The position numbers and the translations under genes were made by a program. 64,000 nt of DNA from Novosphingobium sp. Rr 2-17 (GTDB lineage: Bacteria > Pseudomonadota > Alphaproteobacteria > Sphingomonadales > Sphingomonadaceae): the NCBI RefSeq assembly GCF_000272475.1, contig NZ_AKFJ01000083.1, positions 1 through 64,000 on the forward strand, written 5' to 3'. How positions within the stretch are numbered: the first letter of the stretch is position 1; every line of letters begins with the position of its first letter. Below, in pieces: positions 1 through 9,086 of the stretch. The notes beneath the pieces are model-generated. The model did no database searches. It had not been told where the DNA came from and saw only the letters and a program-made list of their open reading frames with translations.

Positions 1-753
1 ATGAAGATCCTCGTGCCCGTGAAGCGGGTCATCGACTACAACGTGAAGCCTCGGGTGAAGGCTGACGGCACGGGTGTTGACCTTGCCAACGTCAAGATGA
101 GCATGAACCCGTTCGACGAGATCGCGGTGGAAGAAGCCATCCGCATCAAGGAAGCGGGCAAAGCCGAAGAGATCGTCGCGGTCTCGATCGGCGTCGCTAA
201 GGCGGCGGACACGCTGCGCACGGCGCTGGCGATGGGTGCCGACCGGGCGATCCTGATCGAAGTGGCGCCCGACGCCGAAGTCGAGCCGCTGGCGGTTGCC
301 AAGCTGCTCAAGGCGATCGTCGAGGCGGAACAGCCCGGCCTGGTGATCCTGGGCAAGCAGGCGATCGACGACGATTCCAACCAGACCGGCCAGATGCTCG
401 CCGCCCTGCTCGGGCGCCCGCAAGGCACGTTCGCCAGCAAGGTCGAAGTCGATGCCGATCACGTTTCCGTGACGCGCGAAGTCGATGGTGGCCTGGAAAC
501 GGTCAAGCTGTCCCTGCCCGCGATCGTCACCACCGACTTGCGCCTGAACGAGCCGCGCTATGCCTCGCTGCCCAACATCATGAAGGCCAAGAAAAAGCCG
601 CTCGATGTGAAGAGCCCGGCGGATTACGGCGTCGATGTGGCCCCGCGCCTCAAGACGCTCAAGGTTACTGAACCGCCGGTGCGCTCGGCGGGCATCAAGG
701 TCGCCGATGTCGATGCCCTGGTCGCCAAGCTCAAAGAATTGGGAGTCGCTTGA
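1..753 (+). CDS. etfB: Electron transfer flavoprotein subunit beta
   Basis: Small (beta) subunit of the heterodimeric electron transfer flavoprotein. ETF takes electrons from acyl-CoA dehydrogenases and passes them to ETF-ubiquinone oxidoreductase. The 250-residue product has the usual length and opening ([14 protein letters not shown]). It also has the [11 protein letters not shown] segment and the ETF-beta signature region around [21 protein letters not shown], followed by a KKKPLD stretch. The start sits at the first base of the window, so promoter and RBS are not visible. Its stop codon overlaps the etfA start by one base, so the two subunits are almost certainly co-translated. The acyl-CoA dehydrogenase at 37.5-39.4 kb is a plausible electron donor. 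Confidence 0.97.
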   Translation: MKILVPVKRVIDYNVKPRVKADGTGVDLANVKMSMNPFDEIAVEEAIRIKEAGKAEEIVAVSIGVAKAADTLRTALAMGADRAILIEVAPDAEVEPLAVAKLLKAIVEAEQPGLVILGKQAIDDDSNQTGQMLAALLGRPQGTFASKVEVDADHVSVTREVDGGLETVKLSLPAIVTTDLRLNEPRYASLPNIMKAKKKPLDVKSPADYGVDVAPRLKTLKVTEPPVRSAGIKVADVDALVAKLKELGVA

Positions 754-1682
754 TGAAGACGCTCGTTTGGGTCGAACACGACAACGCGTCGGTCAAGGAC
801 GCGACGCTCCACACCGTCACTGCGGCGGCCAAGCTGGGTGAGGTTCACCTCCTCGTCGCCGGATCAGGCTGCGCCGCCGTGGCCGAAGCTGCCGCGAAGA
901 TCGAAGGCGTGGGCAAAGTCCATCTCGCCGACGATGCCGCCTACGCGCACGCGCTGGCCGAAAACCTGGCGCCGCTGATCGTCGAGCTCATGGGGCATCA
1001 CGATGCCTTCCTGGCGCCGGCGACCACCATCGGCAAAAACGTCGCCCCGCGCGTCGCCGCGCTGCTCGACGTGATGCAGATCTCGGACATCCTCTCGGTC
1101 GAAGGCGACAAGACCTTCACGCGTCCGATCTATGCCGGCAACGCTATCGCCACGGTCGAATCGAGCGATGCCAAGCTGGTCATCACCGTGCGCGGCACCG
1201 CCTTTGCCAAAGCAGCCGAGACCGGCGGCTCGGGCACGGTCGAGGCCGTCGCCGCCACCGGCGATGCTGGCCTCTCCAGCTTCGTCGGCTCTGAGATCGC
1301 CGCGTCGGAACGCCCGGAACTGACCAGCGCCAAAGTCATCGTGTCCGGCGGGCGCGCCCTCAAGGACGAAGAGACCTTCGCGTCCACCATCCTGCCGCTG
1401 GCCGACAAGCTGGGCGCCGCCGTCGGCGCCAGCCGCGCTGCGGTGGACGCCGGCTACGTGCCCAACGACTACCAGGTCGGCCAGACCGGCAAGATCGTCG
1501 CCCCGGACGTCTACATCGCCGTCGGCATTTCCGGCGCGATCCAGCACCTGGCGGGCATGAAGGACTCCAAGACCATCATCGCGATCAACAAGGACGAGGA
1601 CGCCCCGATCTTCCAGGTCGCCGACATCGGCCTGGTGGCGGACTTGTTCACCGCCGTGCCGGAATTGACCGGAAAGCTGTAA
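753..1682 (+). CDS. etfA: Electron transfer flavoprotein subunit alpha
   Basis: FAD-binding large subunit of ETF, 309 residues. The C-terminal FAD domain is clear: a [20 protein letters not shown] segment, then [20 protein letters not shown], then [10 protein letters not shown]. These are classic ETF-alpha motifs. I take the ATG at 753, which overlaps the etfB TGA (TGATG). The TTG three bases earlier is in frame but unnecessary. A strong terminator follows 28 bases after the stop, which closes the two-gene etfBA operon. Confidence 0.97.
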   Translation: MKTLVWVEHDNASVKDATLHTVTAAAKLGEVHLLVAGSGCAAVAEAAAKIEGVGKVHLADDAAYAHALAENLAPLIVELMGHHDAFLAPATTIGKNVAPRVAALLDVMQISDILSVEGDKTFTRPIYAGNAIATVESSDAKLVITVRGTAFAKAAETGGSGTVEAVAATGDAGLSSFVGSEIAASERPELTSAKVIVSGGRALKDEETFASTILPLADKLGAAVGASRAAVDAGYVPNDYQVGQTGKIVAPDVYIAVGISGAIQHLAGMKDSKTIIAINKDEDAPIFQVADIGLVADLFTAVPELTGKL

Positions 1683-1710
1683 GGCTTGGCGTTAAAGTTT
1701 TGAAATACCA

Positions 1711-1738
1711 AAAACCCCGGGGGCGACTCCGGGGTTTT
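1711..1738. terminator. Bidirectional rho-independent terminator between etfA and a convergent gene
   Basis: Perfect 10-bp inverted repeat AAAACCCCGG / CCGGGGTTTT with an 8-base loop. The A/T ends give a U-rich tail in either direction. It lies between the convergent stops of etfA (1682) and the minus-strand GNAT gene (1759), so it probably serves both operons. Confidence 0.9.
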
Positions 1739-1758
1739 CTTTGTGCTCGTTGCTACTA

Positions 1759-2298
1759 TTACTGAATGCGTTCCAGCAAAATGAGCGTCGGCGGATCGTC
1801 TTCCTCCGGCACATGGCTGGCATAACGCTCGAACCCCAGACGAGCGGCGACGCGTTGCGAGGCGACGTTGCCCTCCTCGATCATGCAGGCGACGCGTTTG
1901 CCCGGATGCGTGGTATCGAACCAGGCCATCACGGCGGCCATGACTTCGCTTGCCACGCCCTTGCCCCACCAATCGCGGCGGATGATCCACCCGGCTTCGG
2001 CTACGTCGTCCATGCCAAGTTCCGGGCCGAAGCCGCGCCAGGAATGGAAGATGCCGCAAGAGCCGATCACTTCATTGCTACCCGCCGGGCGCACCAGCAG
2101 CGCGCCATAGCCATAGAGCGACCACGAGCCAGCGACGCGCAACAGGCGTTCGAACTGCGCTTGCCGTCCCGAGCGGTCGGGACCAAGGAAACGGCGCGTC
2201 TCTTCGTCTTCGACAAGCGCGCACAAGCTGTCGAGATCGGTGACGGTGGGACGCCGAAGTTCGAAGCGGTCGGTCTTCAGCAAAGGTTCGTCGGTCAT
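1759..2298 (-). CDS. GNAT family N-acetyltransferase (RimJ/RimL-like)
   Basis: 179 residues, read from the ATG at 2298, whose ATGA overlaps the stop of the DUF445 gene (translational coupling). The N-terminus ([20 protein letters not shown]) is typical of RimJ/RimL-type acetyltransferases. The acetyl-CoA-binding region is [20 protein letters not shown], followed by an [17 protein letters not shown] segment. The acceptor substrate cannot be read from sequence. It is the last gene of the efflux-pump operon and ends just before the shared terminator at 1711-1738. Confidence 0.88.
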   Translation of the reverse strand: MTDEPLLKTDRFELRRPTVTDLDSLCALVEDEETRRFLGPDRSGRQAQFERLLRVAGSWSLYGYGALLVRPAGSNEVIGSCGIFHSWRGFGPELGMDDVAEAGWIIRRDWWGKGVASEVMAAVMAWFDTTHPGKRVACMIEEGNVASQRVAARLGFERYASHVPEEDDPPTLILLERIQ

Positions 2299-3617
2299 AG
2301 CAACCGGTCGATGGCATGAATGACGACGCCGAACAATCCTCCCACCAAAGTGCCGTTGATGCGGATGAACTGCAGGTCGCGGCCAACCGCGCCTTCCAGT
2401 CGCGCCGAGACGGTGCCTGCGTCCCAGCGCTTGACCGTTTCTGAAACCAGCCGAACGATCTCGCTGCCATAGCGCGCGGCGATCCCGACCAGAGTGCGGC
2501 GGGCGAAGCGGTTGATCTGTGACTGCAGGCGCGGGTCTTCGCGCAGCGCGCTGCCCAGTTCGCCCAACATCTGGGTCAGTTGCGCGCCCATCGCCGCATC
2601 GGGATTGCGCGCGGTTTCGATCAGCTTGCGGCGCAGGCGTTCCCACACCGATTGCCACCATGTCCCCACCGCGGGATTGGCGATCAGTTCGCGCTTGGCC
2701 TTCTCCACCTTGGCGCGCAGATTCGGGTCGGTCTGAAGGTCTTGCGCCAGCCCTTCCAGCATCGATTCCAGCTTCACCTTGAGCGGGTGGTCGGGCTGCA
2801 CGATCATTTCGGCCAGCAGTTTGTAGAGGCCGTCGAGCACGGAGTTGGCGATGCGGTTATCCAAGCCCGTGAACCGCAGCAGCGCATTGGCGCGCTCGCG
2901 GATCATGGTGCGGACCATTTCCTCGTTCGCCTCCAGCGCTTCACCGGCCCAGCGGATCGCGCCGTCGATCAAGGGCAAGTGGCGCTTATCGACGATCATC
3001 GCCGAGAGCATCTGGCCTGCCAGCGGCGAGACCTCGACGCGTTCGAGCTGACGGGCGAGCCCGGCACGGACTTGCGTGCCCATCCGCTCCGGGTCGAGCG
3101 ATTCGAGCACGTCGGCCAGCAGGTTGGCCGCGCCCGCGCGCAACCGTGGCTGCGCCCCGCTAGCGGGATCAGAGAGGAACCCGCCCAGCGCAGCAGCGAA
3201 ATTGAAGCTGCCCACCCGCCGCGCGACGACTTGCGGCGTCAGAAAGTTATCGCGCAGGAACGCCGCCATCGAATCGGCGATCCGGTCCTTGTTTTCCGGC
3301 ACGATCGCGGTGTGCGGGATCGGCAACCCGAGCGGGCGGCGAAACAGCGCGGTGACGGCGAACCAGTCCGCCAAGCCGCCGACCATCGCCGCTTCGGTGA
3401 AGGCAGTCGCGTAGCCGAGCAGCCCGTGCCACTCCGGATGCCAGGCCGCCAGCTTGCGCAACACGACGAAGCACACCGCCATGAACAGCAGTAGCCCGGT
3501 TGCAAACAAGCGCATGCGGCGGGCCTTGTCCGGCGTAGCGGATATCGCGCTTGGTCCTGGATTACGGCGGGCCTTGGGCGGCAATGCGGTTCCTTCGTTA
3601 CTCAGCCGGCAAGGCAT
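2295..3617 (-). CDS. DUF445 family membrane protein
   Basis: About 440 residues. The N-terminus carries a hydrophobic segment (LFATGLLLFMAVCFVVLRKL) and a second weak one (GLLGYATAFTEAAMVGGLADW). These are followed by the DUF445 hallmark WFAVTALFRRPLGLPIPHTAI and the ENKDRIADSMAAFLRDNFL segment. The rest is a long helical, probably coiled domain. The C-terminus ([21 protein letters not shown]) closes with a further hydrophobic stretch. The biochemical role of the family is not established. I chose the ATG at 3617, which overlaps the end of the RND pump gene by 20 bases; an ATG at 3662 would overlap more. Gene order suggests co-expression with the pump. Confidence 0.88.
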   Translation of the reverse strand: MPCRLSNEGTALPPKARRNPGPSAISATPDKARRMRLFATGLLLFMAVCFVVLRKLAAWHPEWHGLLGYATAFTEAAMVGGLADWFAVTALFRRPLGLPIPHTAIVPENKDRIADSMAAFLRDNFLTPQVVARRVGSFNFAAALGGFLSDPASGAQPRLRAGAANLLADVLESLDPERMGTQVRAGLARQLERVEVSPLAGQMLSAMIVDKRHLPLIDGAIRWAGEALEANEEMVRTMIRERANALLRFTGLDNRIANSVLDGLYKLLAEMIVQPDHPLKVKLESMLEGLAQDLQTDPNLRAKVEKAKRELIANPAVGTWWQSVWERLRRKLIETARNPDAAMGAQLTQMLGELGSALREDPRLQSQINRFARRTLVGIAARYGSEIVRLVSETVKRWDAGTVSARLEGAVGRDLQFIRINGTLVGGLFGVVIHAIDRLL

Positions 3618-6600
3618 CCGGTCCATGGCCTGGGCTGGGGCCGGTGCCAGGCTGCTCGGCATGGCTCGGATCGTACGTCAGCAACGATTTGCGCAACCTG
3701 GGTCCGATCCGCTTCTCGAAACCATCGGCGAGGCTGAAGGCTGCCGGGACGATGACGAGCGTGAGCAAAGTAGATAGCAACAGTCCGCCGATCACCGTCA
3801 CGCCCATCGGCGCGCGGAAAGCGCCATCACCCGAAAGCGAAAGCGCGGTCGGGATCATGCCTGCGGTCATCGCCACCGTGGTCATCACGATCGGCTGCGC
3901 GCGTTTGTGGCCCGCATCCATGATCGCATCCAGCTTGTTCACGCCCCGCGCCATTTCCTCGATCGCGAAGTCGATGAGGAGGATCGAGTTCTTGGCGACG
4001 ATGCCCAGCAGCATCAGGATGCCGATATAGACCGGCATAGAGATCGGCTGGCCGATGGCGGTGAGGAACAGCAGCCCGCCCAGCGGCGCCAGCAGCAGCG
4101 AGGCCATGTTCACCAGCGGCGAGACGAAGCGCTTGTACAGCAGCACCAGCACCGCGAAGACCAGGAATATCCCGCTGACGACGGCAGTGATGAAATCGCT
4201 GACCATCTGCGTCTGCCACTTGTCCTCCCCGACGGCGGAGTTGGAAACGCCCGGCGGCAAGTGCTGCATGATCGGCAGCTTCTGAATCGCCTCCAGGATC
4301 GGTCCCTTGACCTGGCCCTGGCCCAAGTCCGCGCCCACGAAAATGCGGCGCGACTGGTTGTAGCGCTGGATCTTCGTGGGACCGGCGCCGAATCGGATTT
4401 CGGCCACGCGGCTGAGCGGCACGGAACCGCCACCCGTGGTCGCCACAGGCAGGTTTTGGATGGTCGAGAAATCGCGACGCGAATTGCGATCGAGGATCAC
4501 CCGGATCGGCACCTGGCGATCACGCAGCGAAAACTTGGCCGCGTTCTGGTCGGTCTCGCCCAGGGTGGCGATGCGGATCGTTTGGCTGAGCGCGGAGGTC
4601 GTGACGCCAAGCTGCGCCGCCAGATCGAGCCGGGGCACAACGACAAGTTCGGGCCGCTGCAGGTCGGCAGCGATGCGCGGGCCGACAATGCCCGGGATCG
4701 AGCGCATTTGCTCGGCCAGGGTCTGCGCGGTCTGGTTGAGCAACTGCGAATCGCTGCCAGACAGCATGACGGAAATATCGCGCCCGCTGCCAAAGCCGCC
4801 GGACTGTGTCGCGAACGTCACTCGGGCATCGGGGATCTTCTGCAACATCGGCGCCAGCCTGCGCTCGAACTCGATACTGGTGGCCTTCCGCTCGTTGGCG
4901 GGCTTGAGCGCCAGATAGAGCTTGGCCGACCCTTCCGAGGTGTACTGCAGAACCCGATGCACCTCGGGCTCCTTTTCGAACGTCCGGGCGATGCGGTTGG
5001 CTACATCTTCCGACTGTTCCAGCGTGGTGCCGGGCACCAGCTCGATCTTGACCGTGCTGGTGTCTTCGTTGGTGTTGGGCTGGAACTGCTGTGGCAGGCC
5101 GACCAACAGTGCGGACGTCAGCACCAAAGCGTAAATGCTGGCGCAAAAAGCGTAGAACCGATGGTCCCGCGTCCGCGCGATCATGCGGTCGGTGAAATAG
5201 CGATACCAGCGGCCGAAGCCTCCGATCAGGTCGAAGGCGAAGCGCAGCAGCTTGCCCCCCAACCACATGACCAAAGGTATCGCCAGCGGCGCCAACATGG
5301 CGGCAAGGACGATCGCGGAAGCCTTAAGCCCTCCCTTTTCAAGGCCGCCCTGCAGCCAGCCGAACACTTTGTAGGCCAGCAGGATGCTGCCTGCGAACAA
5401 AGCCATGAGCGCCAGCGTTGCGCCCAGCCAGTACAGCGGGTTCGATGGCTGGTGCACCAGCGCCGCCTTGCGTCGATGCGCCTCGCGGCTGTCGAGCGTC
5501 CAGGCCAGGACTTTCATGTACAAGTCCATGGCCCGGCCGCCGCCATGCTCCGCATTGCCGTGGGCCTTGAGGAAATAGGCCGCGACCATCGGCGTGATGA
5601 TGCGCGCAACGGCCAGGCTCATCAGTACCGCCGCGACGACGGTGAGGCCGAACGCCTTGAAGAACATGCCCGGAATGCCCGGCATCAGGCCGACCGGCAG
5701 GAACACCGCGACGATCGAGAAGGTGGTGGCCACGACCGCCAGGCCGATCTCGTCCGCCGCGTCGATCGAAGCCTGGTAGGCGGACTTACCCATGCGCATG
5801 TGGCGCACGATGTTCTCGATCTCGACGATGGCGTCATCCACCAGCACCCCCGCCACGAGGCTGAGCGCCAACAAGGACAGGAAGTTGAGGGTGAAGCCCA
5901 GCATTTCCATGAACCAGAAGGTCGGGATCGCCGAAAGCGGAATCGCCAGCGCTGAGATCATCGTCGCGCGCCAGTCACGCAGGAACAAGAAGACGATCAC
6001 GATCGCCAGCACCGCGCCTTCGACCAGCGCTTCCATCGAGCTGGTGTATTGCCCGCGGGTGTAGTCCACCTGGCTGAACAGGCGAGTGATGTGGATGTCG
6101 GGGTTGGCCTTGCGGATCTCGTCCAGCTTCTTGACCGCACCATCGTAGACCGCGACGTCGGAGGCACCAAGTGCCCGCTGGAAGCCGAAGGTGACGACCT
6201 CGCGACCGTTGACGCGGGCAATGCTGGTCCGCTCCGAATAGCCGTCGTAGACTCTGGCGATGTCGGAAAGTCGGATCTGGCGGCCCCCGCCCAGGCTGAT
6301 GCGGGTTTGCGAAAGTTCGTAGGCGGTGCTGGCGTTGCCGAGCACCCGTACGGACTGGCGCGTGCCGGCGATCTCGGCCTGGCCGCCCGCGGCGTCGGTG
6401 TTGACCTGCCGCAGCACGGTGTTGATGTCCTGCGCGGTCAGGCCGAGCGAGACCATGCGCGATGGATCGACCACCACCCGGATCTCGCGATCGACGCCGC
6501 CGTCACGAGTAACCGCTGCCAGCCCTTCCACCGAAAGCAGGCTCTTGGTGATGGTATCGTCGAGAAACCAGCTCAACTGCTCGATCGTCATGTCGTCGGC

Positions 6601-7041
6601 GCTGACCGAGAAGTAGGCGAGCGTGTCGCTGTTCGCCTCGACCTTGGTTACTTGCGGTTCCAGGATACCATCGGGCAACTGGCCGCGCACCTGATCGACC
6701 GCGTTCTTGACCTGGTTGGTCGCGACGTCCGGATTGGTGCCGATCGAGAAGTTGACCACGATCGTCGCGCTGCCTTCGGACGCGGTGGACTGGATTTCTT
6801 CTACGCCGGGGACGGACCGCACTGCCCCCTCGACGATCTGGGTAATCTGGGTCTCGATCTCGGTCGGCGCGGCGCCGGGCTGGGTGATATCGACGATCAC
6901 TGCCGGATATTCGATATCCGGCATGTTGTTGATGTCCATGCGATTGAACGCGACGATGCCGGCGATCATCAGCCCGATGAAAAACACGATGGGGATGATC
7001 GGGTTGCGGATCGACCATGCCGAGATGTTGCGAAGGCTCAT
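3598..7041 (-). CDS. RND efflux transporter permease (AcrB/MdtB-like, HAE1 type)
   Basis: Inner-membrane proton/drug antiporter subunit of a tripartite efflux system, 1147 residues against about 1040 for AcrB. The first TM helix is at about 14-32. The proton-relay Asp pair sits at residues 402-403 (GVLVDDAIVEIEN). The second-half motif GIVAKNSILLIDFA is also present. The extra length lies mainly in the loop between TM6 and TM7. Roughly residues 500-625 there contain two hydrophobic stretches (about 533-558 and 574-596) that AcrB lacks. The adaptor gene ends 13 bases upstream. No TolC-type outer-membrane gene is visible, so the channel is presumably encoded elsewhere. Substrate unknown. Confidence 0.95.
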   Translation of the reverse strand: MSLRNISAWSIRNPIIPIVFFIGLMIAGIVAFNRMDINNMPDIEYPAVIVDITQPGAAPTEIETQITQIVEGAVRSVPGVEEIQSTASEGSATIVVNFSIGTNPDVATNQVKNAVDQVRGQLPDGILEPQVTKVEANSDTLAYFSVSADDMTIEQLSWFLDDTITKSLLSVEGLAAVTRDGGVDREIRVVVDPSRMVSLGLTAQDINTVLRQVNTDAAGGQAEIAGTRQSVRVLGNASTAYELSQTRISLGGGRQIRLSDIARVYDGYSERTSIARVNGREVVTFGFQRALGASDVAVYDGAVKKLDEIRKANPDIHITRLFSQVDYTRGQYTSSMEALVEGAVLAIVIVFLFLRDWRATMISALAIPLSAIPTFWFMEMLGFTLNFLSLLALSLVAGVLVDDAIVEIENIVRHMRMGKSAYQASIDAADEIGLAVVATTFSIVAVFLPVGLMPGIPGMFFKAFGLTVVAAVLMSLAVARIITPMVAAYFLKAHGNAEHGGGRAMDLYMKVLAWTLDSREAHRRKAALVHQPSNPLYWLGATLALMALFAGSILLAYKVFGWLQGGLEKGGLKASAIVLAAMLAPLAIPLVMWLGGKLLRFAFDLIGGFGRWYRYFTDRMIARTRDHRFYAFCASIYALVLTSALLVGLPQQFQPNTNEDTSTVKIELVPGTTLEQSEDVANRIARTFEKEPEVHRVLQYTSEGSAKLYLALKPANERKATSIEFERRLAPMLQKIPDARVTFATQSGGFGSGRDISVMLSGSDSQLLNQTAQTLAEQMRSIPGIVGPRIAADLQRPELVVVPRLDLAAQLGVTTSALSQTIRIATLGETDQNAAKFSLRDRQVPIRVILDRNSRRDFSTIQNLPVATTGGGSVPLSRVAEIRFGAGPTKIQRYNQSRRIFVGADLGQGQVKGPILEAIQKLPIMQHLPPGVSNSAVGEDKWQTQMVSDFITAVVSGIFLVFAVLVLLYKRFVSPLVNMASLLLAPLGGLLFLTAIGQPISMPVYIGILMLLGIVAKNSILLIDFAIEEMARGVNKLDAIMDAGHKRAQPIVMTTVAMTAGMIPTALSLSGDGAFRAPMGVTVIGGLLLSTLLTLVIVPAAFSLADGFEKRIGPRLRKSLLTYDPSHAEQPGTGPSPGHGPDALPAE

Positions 7042-7054
7042 TGTCTGTGCGCCC

Positions 7055-8260
7055 TTAGCGGCCTGCGGCCACGAGCCGGGTCTTCACCTTGTCGCCATCG
7101 TTGAGGAACCCGCCTGCGCGCATCACGACCTTCTCGCTCCCCGAAAGCCCGTCGGTGATGATGACGCCCTTGGCGGTCACCAGCCCGGTCTTCACCGCCT
7201 GCCGGTGCGCCACGCCCTTGGCATCCACAACGTAGACGAACGATCCCTTGGTATCGTTCTGGATCGCGGATTCGGGCAGCATCGGTGCTACCTGGGTGCC
7301 GCTCTGGATCGTCACGCTGGCAAAGCCGCCGGGACGCAGCGCCGGATCGTAGGCAAGCGCGACGCGGGCGACGCCCTGACGGCTAGTCTGGTTGATGACC
7401 GGCGAAATCTGCCAGACGTGGCCGATGAAGGTCTTGCCCGAACCGACCGGCGTGACCTTGGCTTCCTGGCCTACCGAAAGCCCGGCCAAATCGTCTTCCG
7501 ACAACGCCGCCAGCAATTCCATCTCGCCATCCTTGGCCAGCCGGAACAGCACGCCGCTGCCGCCGGACACCACTTGTCCCAGCTCGACGCTGCGCTCCAG
7601 CACCAAACCGGAAGCGGGCGCGAGGATGTTGAGCCGGGCGGTCTGCGCCTGCAACTGGCCAAGCGTCGCGCGGGCAACCTTGACCTGAGCGGCAGCAGAA
7701 TCACGCGTAGCGGTGAGCTTGTCGACATCGGCCTTGGAAATGAAACCTCGGTCCACCAGCTTGAGCGCACGGTCGAGGTTGGCCTGGGCGATCCGCGCGT
7801 CGGCGGAAGCGACTTCGACCTGGGCTTGTTGGCTGGCGATCTGCTGGGTCTGCACCGAACGGTCGATCACGGCGAGAACCTGCCCCTGCGACACCCATTG
7901 GCCCGGCTCTACCCGAACTTCGCGCACTTGCCCGCCATCGCCGACCGAGCCCACCGGCATCGAACGGCGCGCGGCCAGAGTTCCGGTCACCCCGATTGCC
8001 CCCGCGACGGTCGAACGGCCAGGCGCGACGACGGTGACGACCGGAATCTGGTCTGCGTCCTTGGACAGTGCATCCTCTTCGCCGCCGCGATGAAGGAACC
8101 ACCAGAGCGCCAGAACCGCCACGAGCGCGATGGCCACAAGCACGATTATGCGACGCCGGCGTACCCTGCCTTGCTGATCGAGATCGGCAAACGGGTCGAG
8201 CTCGCCATGCGTGTCGCTGGCGTCGATACTACTCGCTTCGATCTTGCTGTCGTAATTCAT
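7055..8260 (-). CDS. RND efflux periplasmic adaptor (membrane fusion protein)
   Basis: Links the RND pump to an outer-membrane channel. 401 residues. A cytoplasmic N-terminus of about 37 residues ending in RRRR leads into one TM helix at about 38-56. Next come the lipoyl half (VREVRVEPGQWVSQGQVLAV) and a coiled-coil hairpin. The second lipoyl half (LNILAPASGLVLERSVELGQVV) and the beta-barrel with membrane-proximal domain follow. The N-terminus is a signal anchor rather than a lipoprotein signal. It is the first gene of the minus-strand adaptor-pump-DUF445-GNAT operon. A GGGGGG stretch about 20 bases upstream of the start is the only purine-rich patch. Confidence 0.93.
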   Translation of the reverse strand: MNYDSKIEASSIDASDTHGELDPFADLDQQGRVRRRRIIVLVAIALVAVLALWWFLHRGGEEDALSKDADQIPVVTVVAPGRSTVAGAIGVTGTLAARRSMPVGSVGDGGQVREVRVEPGQWVSQGQVLAVIDRSVQTQQIASQQAQVEVASADARIAQANLDRALKLVDRGFISKADVDKLTATRDSAAAQVKVARATLGQLQAQTARLNILAPASGLVLERSVELGQVVSGGSGVLFRLAKDGEMELLAALSEDDLAGLSVGQEAKVTPVGSGKTFIGHVWQISPVINQTSRQGVARVALAYDPALRPGGFASVTIQSGTQVAPMLPESAIQNDTKGSFVYVVDAKGVAHRQAVKTGLVTAKGVIITDGLSGSEKVVMRAGGFLNDGDKVKTRLVAAGR

Positions 8261-8323
8261 TCAGTCGCACCGCTTTACCCCCCGGTGACCCTGCCGGGAA
8301 CAGCCCGACCGAAACGACCGGCG

Positions 8324-8440
8324 TCCTGCCGCGCCGGCTCAACCCCTCTCGTCAACAAGCGACCGTAAGGTCGCCACTGGCGATCGGGGCCGCCCCCCGC
8401 AGCCGTAACTTCAAGGCTGAAGCCATATACCCGCCCAGGA
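8324..8440 (+). promoter_or_regulatory. Cobalamin-riboswitch-like element (weak, orphan)
   Basis: On the plus strand, CCACTGGCGATCGGGG followed by CCGCCCCCCGCAGCCGTAAC lines up by eye with the P5/P6 core of cobalamin riboswitches (CCAGTG-CGAATC-TGG, CCGCAACTGTAA). AAGCCATATACCCGCC at 8420-8435 resembles the B12 box but is about one base short. TCCTG (8324-8328) can pair with CAGGA (8436-8440) to close the element. The long middle part of the classical riboswitch is absent, and no plus-strand gene follows before mnmA at 9.6 kb. It may be a degenerate copy, a compact variant, or chance similarity. Confidence 0.25.
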
Positions 8441-8700
8441 GAAGAGGCAATCTGCACTCGGCTTCGGACCTACAGCCATCGACGAACGACTTTAGGCCCG
8501 CTGGCGAGCTCGCAGGCAAGTACTTACGGGGTGAGGTATTCGATCGGCGCCTATTATCCCAGACCTTGCCCGATGCCCTCGTTTCACTCAAATCTCCGCT
8601 CAGATTCGCGTGGTTTGAGCTTATCGAAAGCTCCGTGAGCGTTGCACCAAGGTCCCGCGCAGCGAGCGACGAACTGCCGAAAAGGTAAAAACAAGCCGAT

Positions 8701-8743
8701 TAAAAAAGTGAAAGGCGGCGGCGACTTTTGCCGCACGCCGCCT
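8701..8743 (-). terminator. Terminator downstream of sciP
   Basis: AGGCGGCG (8713-8720) pairs with CGCCGCCT (8736-8743). Read on the minus strand, the stem is followed within about 8 bases by a run of six T residues (8702-8707). It lies about 40 bases after the sciP stop and before the efflux operon promoter region. Confidence 0.75.
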
Positions 8744-8783
8744 GAAACTTGGCCCCGCTTGAATGAGCGGGACGCGAGCCTAC

Positions 8784-9086
8784 TCAGTACTTTTGCTGGC
8801 GCTCGTACAAATCGCGGTAGTGCTGGATACGCGTGACGCGTAAGCCTTGCATCCCTGAACGATCGACCGCGCGCTGCCACGAGGCGAACTCCTCTAGCGT
8901 CAATTGATAACGCTCGCAGACTTCGTCGATCGAAAGCAGGCCGCCGTTAACCGCAGCTACGACTTCGGCTTTGCGCCGCACGACCCAGCGCGTGGTGGTC
9001 GCCGGCGGCAGCGATTCAATCGTGAGCGGCTCGCCAAGCGGGCCAATCACCTGGGCAGGCCTGATTTTCTGGTTTTCAATCATCAT
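8784..9086 (-). CDS. sciP: SciP-family cell-cycle regulator (DUF1153)
   Basis: 100 residues and full length for the DUF1153 family. In Caulobacter the founding member SciP is a small helix-turn-helix protein that binds CtrA and blocks CtrA-dependent transcription in swarmer cells. The family pattern is clear: RPAQVIGPLGEPLTIESLPP, then TTRWVVRRKAEVVAAVNGGL. Next come the HTH (LLSIDEVCERYQLTLEEFASW) and the RVTRIQHYRDLYE tail. The start overlaps the stop of the upstream gene (ATGA). A second ATG three bases in has the better spacing to the GAGGG ribosome site. That the CtrA-inhibiting role carries over is inferred from family membership. Confidence 0.93.
   Translation of the reverse strand: MMIENQKIRPAQVIGPLGEPLTIESLPPATTTRWVVRRKAEVVAAVNGGLLSIDEVCERYQLTLEEFASWQRAVDRSGMQGLRVTRIQHYRDLYERQQKY

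Larger units (their letters stand above)
8261..8783. other. Gene-poor intergenic stretch between the efflux operon and sciP
   Basis: 523 bases with no convincing gene. It must hold the promoter of the minus-strand efflux operon, but I cannot fix -35/-10 elements with confidence. It contains a patch resembling a cobalamin riboswitch on the plus strand (about 8324-8440) and the sciP terminator (8701-8743). Open frames crossing it lack coding character and are antisense extensions. Confidence 0.6.

Noticed and set aside
2580..3494. Plus-strand open frame of 304 codons opposite the DUF445 gene
   Set aside because: Antisense shadow of a recognisable DUF445 protein, with His/Arg/Gln-rich composition.
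3907..5955. Long plus-strand open frame of 682 codons opposite the RND pump
   Set aside because: It is an antisense frame in GC-rich DNA, rich in Arg, Gln, Asp and His, with no family motif, lying wholly opposite a clear pump gene.
8068..8688. Plus-strand open frame across the 5' end of the adaptor gene and the intergenic region
   Set aside because: No family similarity, partly antisense to the adaptor, and Pro/Arg-rich as expected for a random GC-rich frame.
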